Source: Bacillota bacterium
GTDB taxonomy: Bacteria; Bacillota; Clostridia; Lachnospirales; Lachnospiraceae
Length of the DNA stretch: 64,000 nucleotides
Reading direction: 5' to 3'
Assembly (NCBI GenBank): GCA_023411215.1
Contig: JAEYOY010000083.1
Coordinates: 1-64,000 of the forward strand
The notes beneath the pieces were generated by a model. The model saw nothing but the letters and a program-made list of their open reading frames with translations, made no database searches and had not been told where the DNA came from. Shown here piece after piece: positions 7,711 through 16,072 of the stretch. Made by a program: the position numbers and the translations under genes. Each line of letters opens with the position of its first letter. The first letter of the stretch is position 1.

Positions 7711-7749
7711 AAAAAAGACCCAGGATACCTATAACAGTCTCCCGGGTCA
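7711..7749 (-). terminator. Intrinsic terminator after the amino-acid binding protein gene
   Basis: On the minus strand a GACCCGGGAGA / TATCCTGGGTC stem with a short loop is followed by six U. It lies just after the stop codon of the substrate-binding protein and before the promoter of the next gene. Confidence 0.85.
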
Positions 7750-7766
7750 CATACATCAACATATTC

Positions 7767-8576
7767 TTATTCTATTGTAGTAATATCTGTGCCAAACCAT
7801 TTTGTAGAGATATCAGCTACTGTACCATCAGCCTTCAAATCGCTCAAAGCCTTCTCTACTGCTGTGCAAAGCTCTGCCTCACCTTTACGGAAGCCCACCG
7901 CATATTCATCCGGTAGTAAGGACTCATCTAACACCTTAAAATTCTTACCCAGGGTGTTAATCATGTAATTAGCCATTACTGTATCCATAAGTACCGCATC
8001 CGAATTACCGGTTTCCATGTCCATTAAAGCGGTATCATATTTATCAAAAGGATTCACCTGCCCTAAGGATTCACGAAACGCCTTATTGCCCTGATCATTC
8101 AGTGCTTCTTCTGCAGATGATCCGCCTTGAACAGCCAATCTTAACCCAGCCATATCAGCCATTTTAGTGATCGTACTGTCACCTTTTACTACCAATGAGA
8201 TGTCATTGGTCATATATGGTTTAGACATTGTCATATTCTTCTCACGCTCCGGAGTCACCGATAAGCCATTCCAGATACAGTCAATATTCTTTGTAGCTAA
8301 TTCCTGCTCCTTCGATTCCCATTCCACCGGCTGTAGAACTAACTCCACCCCAAGCTTCTCGCAAACTGCTCTTGCAAGATCCACGTCAAAGCCGATGATG
8401 TCGCCGTTATCATCCGTAAAGCCCATCGGAGCAAAGGTATCATCCAGACCAACGATTAGCTTACCGTTATCCTTTATGTACTTAAGTGAGTTGTCCCCGT
8501 CAGAGCTCTTCTGGCAGGCTGTAAAGCTGAAAATCATTAGGGAAACCAGTAATATACTAATTAATCTTTTCTTCAT
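7767..8576 (-). CDS. Amino-acid ABC transporter substrate-binding lipoprotein
   Basis: A 269-residue family 3 solute-binding protein (SBP_bac_3). A lipoprotein signal peptide is clear: Lys/Arg start, hydrophobic core and lipobox FTAC, with the acylated Cys near residue 21. The mature part shows the family pattern KLIVGLDDTFAPMGFTDDNGDIIGFDVDLARAV, the NIDCIWNGLSVTPERE motif and RLAVQGGSSAEEAL. It would deliver a polar amino acid to the permease and ATPase encoded at 5199-3574. A typical ribosome site (GAGAGGAATT) precedes the ATG. It ends at a strong terminator, so transporter genes further on need their own promoter, which is seen. Confidence 0.92.
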   Translation of the reverse strand: MKKRLISILLVSLMIFSFTACQKSSDGDNSLKYIKDNGKLIVGLDDTFAPMGFTDDNGDIIGFDVDLARAVCEKLGVELVLQPVEWESKEQELATKNIDCIWNGLSVTPEREKNMTMSKPYMTNDISLVVKGDSTITKMADMAGLRLAVQGGSSAEEALNDQGNKAFRESLGQVNPFDKYDTALMDMETGNSDAVLMDTVMANYMINTLGKNFKVLDESLLPDEYAVGFRKGEAELCTAVEKALSDLKADGTVADISTKWFGTDITTIE

Positions 8577-8640
8577 AATTCCTCTCCTCTAATCATCCAC
8601 ATGAATTTAGATGCTCTATTGGAACGCTTTCCGCTAGTAG

Positions 8641-8678
8641 CACTTTACCATATTACCACAATGATGTGATTTATTCAA
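8641..8678 (-). promoter_or_regulatory. Promoter of the amino-acid binding protein gene
   Basis: TTGAAT (8678-8673), 17-bp spacer and TAATAT (8655-8650) with extended TG. The 18-bp stretch over and after the -10 is identical to that at 5477-5494 before the permease gene. Such identity in otherwise unrelated leaders suggests a common operator or an ancestral duplication of the promoter. Confidence 0.7.
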
Positions 8679-8883
8679 TCGTTAAATGTATTAAAAATTG
8701 TGGTAAATTTGGAGAAGATATTGTAAAAAGTTATATTCTATCCGCTAAAAATGTAAGGTTCTGTAATAAACCTGCTAATGAAAGTCAATATCTATTAGCA
8801 GGTTATTTATATTTTTAAATATAAATTTACAGTATAGCAAATAGACCAGTACATTAACTGGCCTCGAATGCATACCTGTTATA
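8679..8883. other. Intergenic region between ABC promoter and IS graveyard
   Basis: No gene is seen. A perfect 11-bp inverted repeat, AACCTGCTAAT/ATTAGCAGGTT (8769-8779 and 8794-8804), with a T-rich flank on the plus side, could be a terminator-like hairpin. AT-rich palindromes follow at about 8806-8830. Confidence 0.4.
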
Positions 8884-9345
8884 CTATTGATATACTTCTT
8901 TTACTCTTGCATAATAAATTCTAAGAAACTTATTTAGTCCAGCAATTTTTGCGACCTTATTAGCTTTTCCTTCAGATTCCTTCTTTTTTATAAACAGGTA
9001 TACTGCATCATTTTCTGGCTTATTGCTTTTTAAACTCTTCATAATTTCATAACCTTTTTTTCTTAATATAGCAGATCCCCATTTTGTTTTACTACCTACA
9101 AACTGCCCTGATTGATACGGTGGAGCGTCTATACCTGCATATGCTATTAATGCCTTCCCACTATGATATCTTCTAACATCACCTATTTCAGCTATTAGTC
9201 TAGGCGCAAGAACTTCTCCAACTCCGTTCATATTTAATACAACCTCATATTCTTAAGAGTACTTGCTAAATCCTGCATTTGTGATAAGATAATTACGAGA
9301 GTTTTGTCCACTTCGCGAAGAACTAACCCATACCCCATTTGATAG
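8884..9345 (-). pseudogene. IS110-family transposase remnant (C-terminal part, frameshifted)
   Basis: The open part (9231-8884) is the C-terminal transposase_20 domain of IS110-type recombinases: MNGVGEVLAPRLIAEIGDVRRYHSGKALIAYAGIDAPPYQSGQF and the RKKGYEIMKSL segment. Upstream the same protein continues in another frame (QMGYGLVLREVDKTLVIILS, then QMQDLASTLK), and the two parts join at YEVVLNMNGVG, so one base has been lost near 9240. The catalytic N-terminal DEDD domain is missing. IS3-like DNA begins at the other end, at about 9345. Confidence 0.8.
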
Positions 9346-9391
9346 ACACATAGAACGAGTGGTATAATAAGTCCAATAGGAGGATCTGATT

Positions 9392-10059
9392 ATGCCATAG
9401 TACAGTAAAGAGTTTAAAGAAGAAACCGTTAAACGTATCGTTAATGGTGAACCCAGCCAAAGTTGCCAGAGACCTTGGGGTTAATGTAAATTCTATATAT
9501 ACTCTATCTTGCTGGAGTTATGGACTTATGTGGGCAAAAGATTGTCGGTATATCATGAATGGTAGGATGACCAAAGAACTTGTCTGCAATGCGCTACAGG
9601 ATGCCATCAACCATTCGGCTAATACTCAGGGCTGTATTCTTCATTCCGACCGAGGAAGCCAGTACTGTTCTTTCGCATATCAGGAACTGGCTAAGAAGCA
9701 CGGTTTTTTAAGCAGCATGAGCCGGGAAGGTTACTGCTGGGATAATGCCCCGATAGAAAGTTTCTGGGGTAAACTCGAGCAAGAATGGCTTAACGAGCAA
9801 CATTTAAAACACGTGAGGAAGCAAAGGCGGCAGTATTCGAATATATCTGGATATTTTATAACCGCAAGCTTATCCATGCTACCAATGGTTATCTCACACC
9901 AGAAGCTTGCTATAAGCAACATATGGACAGAGTTAGAGGAGCACCCATTCGTTTGTCATGTCTACGTAAACGGGGAAAGTTCAAAACTGCACCTACTCCC
10001 AAATTTGTCTATCATGCAGACGATAAACAAGCCGTATCTATGACTGACGCTCCCAGATG
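9392..10059 (+). pseudogene. IS3-family transposase remnant (OrfA/OrfB, internally deleted)
   Basis: The OrfA start is recognisable (ATG 9392 with AGGAGG upstream) but its third codon is TAG, followed by YSKEFKEETVKRIVNGEP and, after a frame change, the HTH-like PAKVARDLGVNVNSIYT. It then jumps into the C-terminal half of OrfB, the rve integrase core: ILHSDRGSQYCS holds the second catalytic Asp and NAPIESFWGKLEQEW holds the catalytic Glu. A further frameshift follows (AAVFEYIWIFYNRKLIHATNGYLTPE is in another frame). The first catalytic Asp and the region around it are deleted. It cannot encode active transposase. It is the only sizeable plus-strand coding remnant here. Confidence 0.8.
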
Positions 10060-10061
10060 AT

Positions 10062-10317
10062 AAAGAACTTAACTATGTAGATGAAATATACTTATCTGAT
10101 CTTGAGAAAAGACGATATGCCTGTTCCTGCGGAAAGCACTTTTTCAAAGGTATCATTTTCTTCCTACATACCATCGGCAAACGATTATCTCACTTCTTAG
10201 AAATACAAGAAGCCTGCAGAAGGTTATAACAACAAAATCAAGCTACTAAGAAGACTATCATACGGAATAAGTAACTTTGAGCGTTTCCGTATAAGTATTA
10301 TCCAATGCTCCATCTAA
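10062..10317 (+). pseudogene. ISL3-like transposase remnant
   Basis: Two short pieces in different frames match the ISL3 layout: an N-terminal zinc-finger-like LEKRRYACSCGKHFFKG (about 10098-10150) and the C-terminal YNNKIKLLRRLSYGISNFERFR (about 10225-10300). The whole catalytic middle is gone. The ISL3 assignment rests on these two motifs and is moderate. It closes a chain of three different IS remnants beside the glycan locus. Confidence 0.6.
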
Positions 10318-10463
10318 TAAAAACGGTACCCAGCGAAGAAGATGCTTATTTGTTGTGCCCAAAAACATCAATTATAGAAGCAAACACTAAAAAGACTCAA
10401 AACACAGTGAAAGGTTGGATTCAAAAGTATCATATCCCAACTATTTTGACAAAGGAGCCATAT

Positions 10464-11060
10464 TTATCTACATCCCCAATATTCTATAATCTTCGCTAAT
10501 TTATCTCGGTTCTTTTTATAATCGTCAGAAGAAAGAATATAATAATTATATTTGACTTCATTAATTACTGTATTCTTTTTTAAGACAAACCCCAGTTTCT
10601 TGCTTAAATTGTTCATAATCTTGTTATCACTACGATCCTCATTAATAACATGATTAATTTTTAATACATCAAAAATGAAATCTAATGAAAGTAGCTCAGC
10701 CTCAATTGCGTAAGGAGCTTCTTTGGCCAACTCTTCATCAATCACAAAACTCCCCTGATCACACAAATCACTTTCTTCATCAATATCGTATACTCGAACA
10801 GTTCCAATAAATTCATTTTTCTTATTATAAATACACCAATATATGTCATTATCTCTTTCAAGATAACTCCGATACCATTTTAATTGACCCTCAACATTCA
10901 GTATACAGGCTTGATTTAAAAAATAAATATTCTTCTCACGATTGCGTATCTCCACAACATTCTCCGCATCTACCTCAGTAAACGGAACCAAATCTATACA
11001 CACACCTTCAATTCTTTTATCTCTATATTTCTTAATAATTTCTCCATTTCGCTTGCTCAT
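10464..11060 (-). CDS. GNAT-family N-acyltransferase of the acyl-ACP module
   Basis: A 198-residue GNAT-fold protein. Recognisable are the VVEIRNREKNIYFLNQ helix, EGQLKWYRSYLERDNDIYWCIYNKKNEFIGTVRVYDID (beta3-beta4 core) and a C-terminal LSLDFIFDVLKINHVINEDRSDNKIMNNLSKKLGF acyl-donor-binding helix. It resembles PseH-like enzymes that acylate amino sugars of nucleotide sugars. A TTG start is possible at 11066; ATG 11060 overlaps the SDR stop codon as TAATG and is preferred. Last gene of a tightly coupled set of five. By context it may move the acyl group from the neighbouring ACP to an amino sugar; this is inference. Confidence 0.75.
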   Translation of the reverse strand: MSKRNGEIIKKYRDKRIEGVCIDLVPFTEVDAENVVEIRNREKNIYFLNQACILNVEGQLKWYRSYLERDNDIYWCIYNKKNEFIGTVRVYDIDEESDLCDQGSFVIDEELAKEAPYAIEAELLSLDFIFDVLKINHVINEDRSDNKIMNNLSKKLGFVLKKNTVINEVKYNYYILSSDDYKKNRDKLAKIIEYWGCR

Positions 11061-11794
11061 TAGCAATTCTCCTTACCAGGTATATATATGTTCTCACCAT
11101 ACATGTCGTCGCTTTCACGTGATACCAATTTTATCAAATGCTCCACAACATCCTCTGGTCTAAGCATTTTTTCAGTTATACCCGTCATTTCAAGCATTCT
11201 TCTATCAATATTGTTCAACAGCTTTGTATCAATGATCGATGGAGACAATGCATTAATATTAACATTCTTCCCCTCATACTCCACAACTAATGATTTCATA
11301 AAGCCAAGAAGCATATACTTTGACATTGTGTACTTGGTTGAGAACTTAGCTGGATGATTAACAACTGTATTTTCAGAGAGCATAAATACAACTTTTGTTC
11401 TTTCCTGAAGTTTTACCATCTTCGGTAAAATTGCTTGTACAATCTTTAAAGCTGATCCGACTTGAATATTTACATCTTCAATGCAATCCTCCCACTTAAG
11501 ATCTTTAAGCTTAATAAAATCCAGTTTAGGCGCTGGCAAATGCACAAGTACCGAAGGTATATTACCTTCCTGTAGGATAAAATCAATTAATCTCTGTATA
11601 TCCTCCTCATGTAGAAGATTTGCCTTAACTGGAATTATTCTATTACTATTGGTCTCTATTATTGACTCTATCCAATTAATATTAGAATTATAATGAGCAT
11701 AAAAAACAGCTTCTTTTTCTATTACGTTAAGTTGCTTAATAAATTCCATACCAACATCAGAAGATGCTCCAATAATCAAATATACTTTACTCAT
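11060..11794 (-). CDS. Short-chain dehydrogenase/reductase (ketoreductase-like)
   Basis: A 244-residue SDR. The N-terminal Rossmann motif is YLIIGASSDVGMEFIKQL, and the catalytic Tyr and Lys appear in YTMSKYM (about residues 150-156) after VVFMLSENTVVN, which carries the Ser/Asn region. The C-terminal NALSPSIIDTKL segment is as in FabG-type ketoreductases. It overlaps the MaoC gene by 8 bp and the GNAT gene by one base. In this set it could reduce a ketoacyl-ACP. The FabG-like assignment is from motifs only, and substrate is unknown. Confidence 0.8.
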   Translation of the reverse strand: MSKVYLIIGASSDVGMEFIKQLNVIEKEAVFYAHYNSNINWIESIIETNSNRIIPVKANLLHEEDIQRLIDFILQEGNIPSVLVHLPAPKLDFIKLKDLKWEDCIEDVNIQVGSALKIVQAILPKMVKLQERTKVVFMLSENTVVNHPAKFSTKYTMSKYMLLGFMKSLVVEYEGKNVNINALSPSIIDTKLLNNIDRRMLEMTGITEKMLRPEDVVEHLIKLVSRESDDMYGENIYIPGKENC

Positions 11795-12203
11795 AAAATC
11801 CTACCAACACATTAGCCTTGGAAACAGTTTTCCCAATTTGATTAACTATTTTTGCCTTTACTAATGCTTGCTGGAACCTTTCATCTTTCTCTTTTACCCT
11901 TCCGCTAACTGTCAACTTATCTCCAACATATACCGGTCTCTCAAAAAAACATTCAACAGATTTCAAGATACAGTACTTTCCAGGCATGTACATACCTGCT
12001 AATCTTGAGTAGAAAGATGAAGTTAACATTCCATATACAAGTCTTGACTCATATCCATGATTTTGGGCATATACTTGATCTATATGCATTGGATTTTCAT
12101 CACCACTAATAGCTAGGAAATAAGACATCATTTCTTCTGAAACAATTACATCAAATGAATATGACAGTCCAACTTCAAATGTATCAAAAATATATTCATT
12201 CAT
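11787..12203 (-). CDS. MaoC-like (R)-hydratase/dehydratase
   Basis: A 138-residue hot-dog-fold protein of the MaoC family. The hydratase motif with catalytic Asp and His is clear: YFLAISGDENPMHIDQVYAQNHGYESRLVYGML. The family hydrates or dehydrates 3-hydroxyacyl/enoyl thioesters on CoA or ACP. Its start overlaps the ACP stop (TAATG), so translation is coupled. With ACP on one side and an SDR on the other, an ACP-bound substrate is likely; known members act on fatty or polyketide intermediates. Confidence 0.85.
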   Translation of the reverse strand: MNEYIFDTFEVGLSYSFDVIVSEEMMSYFLAISGDENPMHIDQVYAQNHGYESRLVYGMLTSSFYSRLAGMYMPGKYCILKSVECFFERPVYVGDKLTVSGRVKEKDERFQQALVKAKIVNQIGKTVSKANVLVGFYE

Positions 12204-12433
12204 TAAAGTTTTCCCTCTATAATATCAATAAATTCCCCAACATTAGCTGCTTTCTTAACTTCAGCTGTAGTAAAGCGTATATTGTATTTCTTCTCTATCT
12301 CAACAATAAGTTGCATATGAGTAAGAGAATCCCAATCTTCAATATCATCTGCTGTTGTACTATTAGTTATCTCTAATTCATCATCATCAAATATTCCTCT
12401 AAAAATCTCCTGTAACTCTTCAATAATCTGCAT
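12203..12433 (-). CDS. Acyl carrier protein
   Basis: A 76-residue acidic ACP. The phosphopantetheine site is the Ser in DWDSLTHMQLI (near residue 36), followed by the acidic recognition helix IVEIEKKYNIRF. A longer frame is open upstream, but ATG 12433 has AAGGAGG nearby and gives a normal ACP N-terminus (MQIIEELQEIF). The ribosome site lies inside the last codons of the FkbH-like gene, and only one base separates the two genes. This is a dedicated carrier rather than the fatty-acid AcpP, judging by its neighbours. Confidence 0.92.
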   Translation of the reverse strand: MQIIEELQEIFRGIFDDDELEITNSTTADDIEDWDSLTHMQLIVEIEKKYNIRFTTAEVKKAANVGEFIDIIEGKL

Positions 12434-12434
12434 C

Positions 12435-14240
12435 TTAATTATCCTCCTTAAAGTAATATGTTTGCTGATAATTATCCATTTGATTTTCATCTAAATAGTA
12501 CCTAATAATTTCATCAGTTGCACCCTTATGCGTACGGAATCCAAGTTCTTTATATAAATGTTTTACCATAGAATTTTTCTTTGATTGTAAATACTCTCCA
12601 TTTATACATTTGCATCCTCTATCTAATGCCACATCAACCATTTTCTTAATAGTGTAATTTTCCACTGTTTTTTTTAGAACCCTACAACTCATAACCCAGT
12701 TCTCAATGAAACAATTATCATCTTCAAAACGCAATACTACACAAGCAATAATTCCATAATTACTAAACTTGTCGCTCATTGAAACCGTGAATAGTTCATA
12801 TGAATCATCATTTATCATTTTACTAATTTCAGCTTCTGTATAACGTACTGTTCTTAGATTAAACTGATTTGATTTGTTCGTCAACTGTGCAAATCTAGAT
12901 GATGATTTCTCGTCAACAGGTTTGAAAGAAATCATCATTTCAAGTTTTCTTAAATAGTCATCATAGTTAACGCAGCTCTCCAATAAGTTTTCCCTATCTC
13001 TGTTATCCGCATACGAGTGGACTCTGCTAATATCCTCTGCTGTTAATTGTACCCATTCGAAGCAAAAAGCTTGATCCAATGCTCTTACATATAGGGCTGG
13101 ATCTTCTGGTACCTCAACAACTTTTACCTCTGGTAAAAATTCTTTAACTAATGCTCTTTCTGTTGGATTATCATCAAAAAACACCAAGCTATCTATTCCT
13201 ATATTCAATTCTTTAGAAATTAGTTTAATATTTGATGCCTTATCAGACCAATTTGCCACAAAACAAGATATATCAGCCAACCTTAAAATCATATTGTTAT
13301 TCTTTTCAAATGGTTCTATTGCATTCTTAATGTCATTTTTGCTGCAAACAGCTAAGATTATTCCGCGATCCTTTAAACTAAGTATATATTTCTGAAAATG
13401 CTGAAATGCCTCTCCTTCTGCATCATTAGGGTCAACATTAATTCCATCATATCCTTGATCCCCAACAACTCCTCCCCATAAAGTATTATCAAGATCTAGA
13501 ACCAAACATTTTTTTGCTTTTCCAATAAACGCCTCAAACTGACGAGCAATCATATCACAATAATATCCAATATATGTAATATTGAAAGCTGACTTGTTTA
13601 AGAAATATGCACTATCATCAAACCATTTTTCTTTACCAATATATTCTGCAAGTCGTTCCATGTCTATAATGGTTACATATGATGGTCTATTTTTTACAAT
13701 CTCAATGTTAACCTGCTTAAAAAACATACTTTGCGAAAATATATAGTTTGATTCTAGATTTCCTAATGCCCCAAAATAAGGTTCTACAAAATTTGAAATC
13801 AAGATTTGACAACTAGGTAATTTATCATGAATTACATTGTAAATATTTATATAATTATTTATTACTTTATTGATTGCATTTTGTGTATCCTGATTGGAGG
13901 CTAACATATTAGGACGGAAATCTAATATATCATGGTAATCTGGAAGTATAATGATATACTCGGGCTCAAAAGTATAGAGTTCAGATTTTGGACTGAAAAC
14001 ATCCATTACAATACCATTGTATTCACCTTCATAAACATTTGCATAAATGTCATATTTGGTAAGCAACGCTTTAGTAACAGATGTAATTAACTGAATACTT
14101 GCGCTTCCTAAAATAGCTATTCTAGCATTATATTGCCTGTCCGGGTCTATTTTTTTCCACTTTCTTCCCAAATTTAATAAAACAGCATAATCATCCAGTT
14201 TGATTTCTTCAACTTTCTCTCTATATTCTTCAAACTTCAT
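12435..14240 (-). CDS. FkbH-like HAD-IIIC protein (glyceryl-ACP-forming type)
   Basis: A 601-residue multidomain protein. The N-terminal half holds an SGNH-like region (about 20-230), then the HAD-IIIC phosphatase domain with nucleophile motif CLVLDLDNTLWGGVVGD, AVCSKNDIKNA and FFDDNPTERALVKEF. A GNAT-like C-terminal domain follows (LTNKSNQFNLRTVRYTEAEI ... VMSCRVLKKTVENY). FkbH-family enzymes take 1,3-bisphosphoglycerate, dephosphorylate it and load glycerate on an ACP. The ACP gene follows directly, matching that chemistry. A longer frame starts at 14330 without a ribosome site; ATG 14240 has AAAGGTGAG. A consensus promoter lies upstream. Confidence 0.88.
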   Translation of the reverse strand: MKFEEYREKVEEIKLDDYAVLLNLGRKWKKIDPDRQYNARIAILGSASIQLITSVTKALLTKYDIYANVYEGEYNGIVMDVFSPKSELYTFEPEYIIILPDYHDILDFRPNMLASNQDTQNAINKVINNYINIYNVIHDKLPSCQILISNFVEPYFGALGNLESNYIFSQSMFFKQVNIEIVKNRPSYVTIIDMERLAEYIGKEKWFDDSAYFLNKSAFNITYIGYYCDMIARQFEAFIGKAKKCLVLDLDNTLWGGVVGDQGYDGINVDPNDAEGEAFQHFQKYILSLKDRGIILAVCSKNDIKNAIEPFEKNNNMILRLADISCFVANWSDKASNIKLISKELNIGIDSLVFFDDNPTERALVKEFLPEVKVVEVPEDPALYVRALDQAFCFEWVQLTAEDISRVHSYADNRDRENLLESCVNYDDYLRKLEMMISFKPVDEKSSSRFAQLTNKSNQFNLRTVRYTEAEISKMINDDSYELFTVSMSDKFSNYGIIACVVLRFEDDNCFIENWVMSCRVLKKTVENYTIKKMVDVALDRGCKCINGEYLQSKKNSMVKHLYKELGFRTHKGATDEIIRYYLDENQMDNYQQTYYFKEDN

Positions 14241-14406
14241 AAAATACTCACCTTTACACAAATGATTTTTGTACGCCTGGAACCTTTTCCCATCTTTCTG
14301 AAGTTTCTTTAAAGTCATGTACTCTTTCATTCAATATGATCTAAAACTAATATAACTAACTAATAAATCCACATTAACAGTATAAATTCTAAAATAACCA
14401 ACTTAT

Positions 14407-14435
14407 ATTATAATCTTAAGTTCGATCAATATCAA
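14407..14435 (-). promoter_or_regulatory. Promoter of the FkbH-ACP-MaoC-SDR-GNAT operon
   Basis: TTGATA (14435-14430), 17 bp, TATAAT (14412-14407) on the minus strand. The start near 14400 gives a leader of about 160 nt to the preferred fkbH start at 14240. The five-gene acyl module is therefore likely an independent transcription unit at the end of the glycan locus. Confidence 0.7.
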
Positions 14436-14465
14436 CACGCTTATTTTTATTTCCAAAGAAGATTG

Positions 14466-14644
14466 AGAAAATAATTTACACCCCTCTTGCGAAGGCGATA
14501 GTAGGAATTGGCTTTGGTCATGTTATTTTGGGCATACCAGTCGATGATTTTCATTTCAGTAGGACGGTTCTGGTAAATTTTGATTTACTCAGCCTATTCC
14601 TGTAATCGATACTGTGTGGCAACTATACTTATTGTTGAGCTCAT
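14466..14644 (-). pseudogene. IS66-family accessory protein TnpA remnant
   Basis: A start with GGAGGTAAGTAT before ATG 14644 opens a frame reading VATQYRLQE-stop-AE-stop-IKIYQNRPTEMKIIDWYAQNNMTKANSYYRLRKRGVNYF. This is the N-terminal part of the IS66 accessory protein (YRLQEWAEQI ... NRP ... W ... ITKANYYYRLR). Two sense codons have become TAG and TAA by single-base changes. Neighbouring tnpB/tnpC are absent. The rest of the gap 14241-14840 shows nothing else that I recognise apart from the promoter and a hairpin. Confidence 0.75.
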
Positions 14645-14840
14645 ATACTTACCTCCTTTTGAGTTAAAAATATGAGTCACTGAACCTTTCTGACCGGGTT
14701 AAATAATAAGTCTATTTTTTCAAAAATCTATACTGCGGTCTAGAGTACCCACTTTCTCATGTTCACGAACCGTCTCTTAGATTTGCTCCTGAACAATGTG
14801 ATCATTGTATTAATATTACTTTTTATAGAAGTACAGGCTT
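14645..14840. other. Gap beside the serine hydrolase gene with stop-codon hairpin
   Basis: No gene. A perfect 9-bp stem TTATAGAAG/CTTCTATAA with a 6-nt loop (14823-14846) overlaps the stop codon of the serine hydrolase gene. No U-run follows on the minus strand, so termination is uncertain; it may stabilise the 3' end. Confidence 0.35.
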
Positions 14841-16013
14841 CTATAAAGCACCGTATATAATCGAACGAAACTTACGAAGCATAGTCGGATTTGTTCCATC
14901 ACAGCGTTGGATCATATAGAGCATGACCAGTTTCTCCTTCGGGTCCACCATAAAATAATTCCCGGTCCATCCGTCCCAGCCAAACTCTCCAATCGATCCA
15001 TTGCTGGCCGCCTTCGCAGGATCCACCATGCTTCGCATCAGATTGCCGTAATTATACCCAGCTTGGGAATCCCAATCATAGGTTAATGCCTGTGTAGGTG
15101 TCAGCTGTGGTGTAGACAGATACTCAACTGATTTTCTTCCTAGGATATGTACGCCGTTATGAACACCATTATTGGCAAGCATCAACGCAAACCGTGAATA
15201 ATCCTTAATAGTGGAGACCAGCCCCGCACCACCTGATTCAAAGGAAGGAGGAGACAAATAATCAAAAATGGCAAGCATATCCCCTGTAAACGGAAGCAGA
15301 GACTTCATCTCAGTATTATATTCATAAGCTTTCGAAAAACGATACAGCTTCTCCTCCGGAACATAGAAGCCCGTATCAACCATATTCAGAGGACTAAAGA
15401 TCTCATCCTTAAGAAATTGTCCAAAGCTCTTACCTGATACCACCTCTATTACAGCTCCGATTACATCGGCAGACGCACCATATCTCCAATGGTCACCCGG
15501 TTGAAATTCCAAAGGTACACGTCCAATCCGGTTAGCAAGCTCAACGGTACTTACTTTAACCCCTTTATGATAAGAGCTTTCAACCTCAGAAAACACCTTC
15601 TGCATTCTGCGTCCAACCTCAAAGCTCTCATCCGGATATGCGATACCTGAGGTCATGTTAAGTAAATCCTGTATGGTAACCTCTCTTTTCGTCGGAATTA
15701 AACCATTTGCCGTCAGTACCTGTTGATCATGAAACCCCTCTAGATAATCGCTGACCGGAGCCAACAGATTAAGCTGACCTCGTTCATATAAAATCATAGC
15801 AGCAACGGCAGTAACCGGCTTTGACATGGAAAACATACGATAAATGGTATCCCGCTCAATCGGAATATTCCTCTCGATATCTGCAAAACCCAATTCATCC
15901 TGATAAAAGATCTCATTGTTATGAATTACTCTGATTGCTGCCCCTGCAATCTCTCCTGCATCAATTTCTTTTTGAATAACAACACTGAGCTGCTCCAGGT
16001 TCTTGTATTCCAT
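14841..16013 (-). CDS. Serine hydrolase of the class C beta-lactamase / penicillin-binding family
   Basis: A 390-residue protein with the beta-lactamase (PF00144) fold. The catalytic SxxK is in YRMFSMSKPVTAVAAM (about residue 75), the second motif is the Tyr in WRYGASADVIG and the C-terminal region has GWDGWTGNYFMVDP. No signal peptide is evident with this start. Such proteins are often esterases or D-aminopeptidases rather than true beta-lactamases. A TAATG overlap with the upstream gene offers another start at 16073; ATG 16013 is preferred for its GGGAGGGTGTAGT site. Substrate cannot be read; it may act on cell-wall or lipid-linked esters. Confidence 0.8.
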   Translation of the reverse strand: MEYKNLEQLSVVIQKEIDAGEIAGAAIRVIHNNEIFYQDELGFADIERNIPIERDTIYRMFSMSKPVTAVAAMILYERGQLNLLAPVSDYLEGFHDQQVLTANGLIPTKREVTIQDLLNMTSGIAYPDESFEVGRRMQKVFSEVESSYHKGVKVSTVELANRIGRVPLEFQPGDHWRYGASADVIGAVIEVVSGKSFGQFLKDEIFSPLNMVDTGFYVPEEKLYRFSKAYEYNTEMKSLLPFTGDMLAIFDYLSPPSFESGGAGLVSTIKDYSRFALMLANNGVHNGVHILGRKSVEYLSTPQLTPTQALTYDWDSQAGYNYGNLMRSMVDPAKAASNGSIGEFGWDGWTGNYFMVDPKEKLVMLYMIQRCDGTNPTMLRKFRSIIYGAL

Positions 16014-16072
16014 ACTACACCCTCCCATAAGTGATAAAGTTCCATCAAGCATTGAAGCAAACCATTTACCCA

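Noticed and set aside
10305..10499. 64-codon plus-strand open frame after the ISL3 remnant
   Set aside because: It begins inside the ISL3 remnant in another frame and ends inside the GNAT gene; no recognisable motif.
14841..16013. True beta-lactamase resistance gene
   Set aside because: Motifs fit the broad class C/serine hydrolase family, but context and lack of a signal peptide do not support drug resistance.
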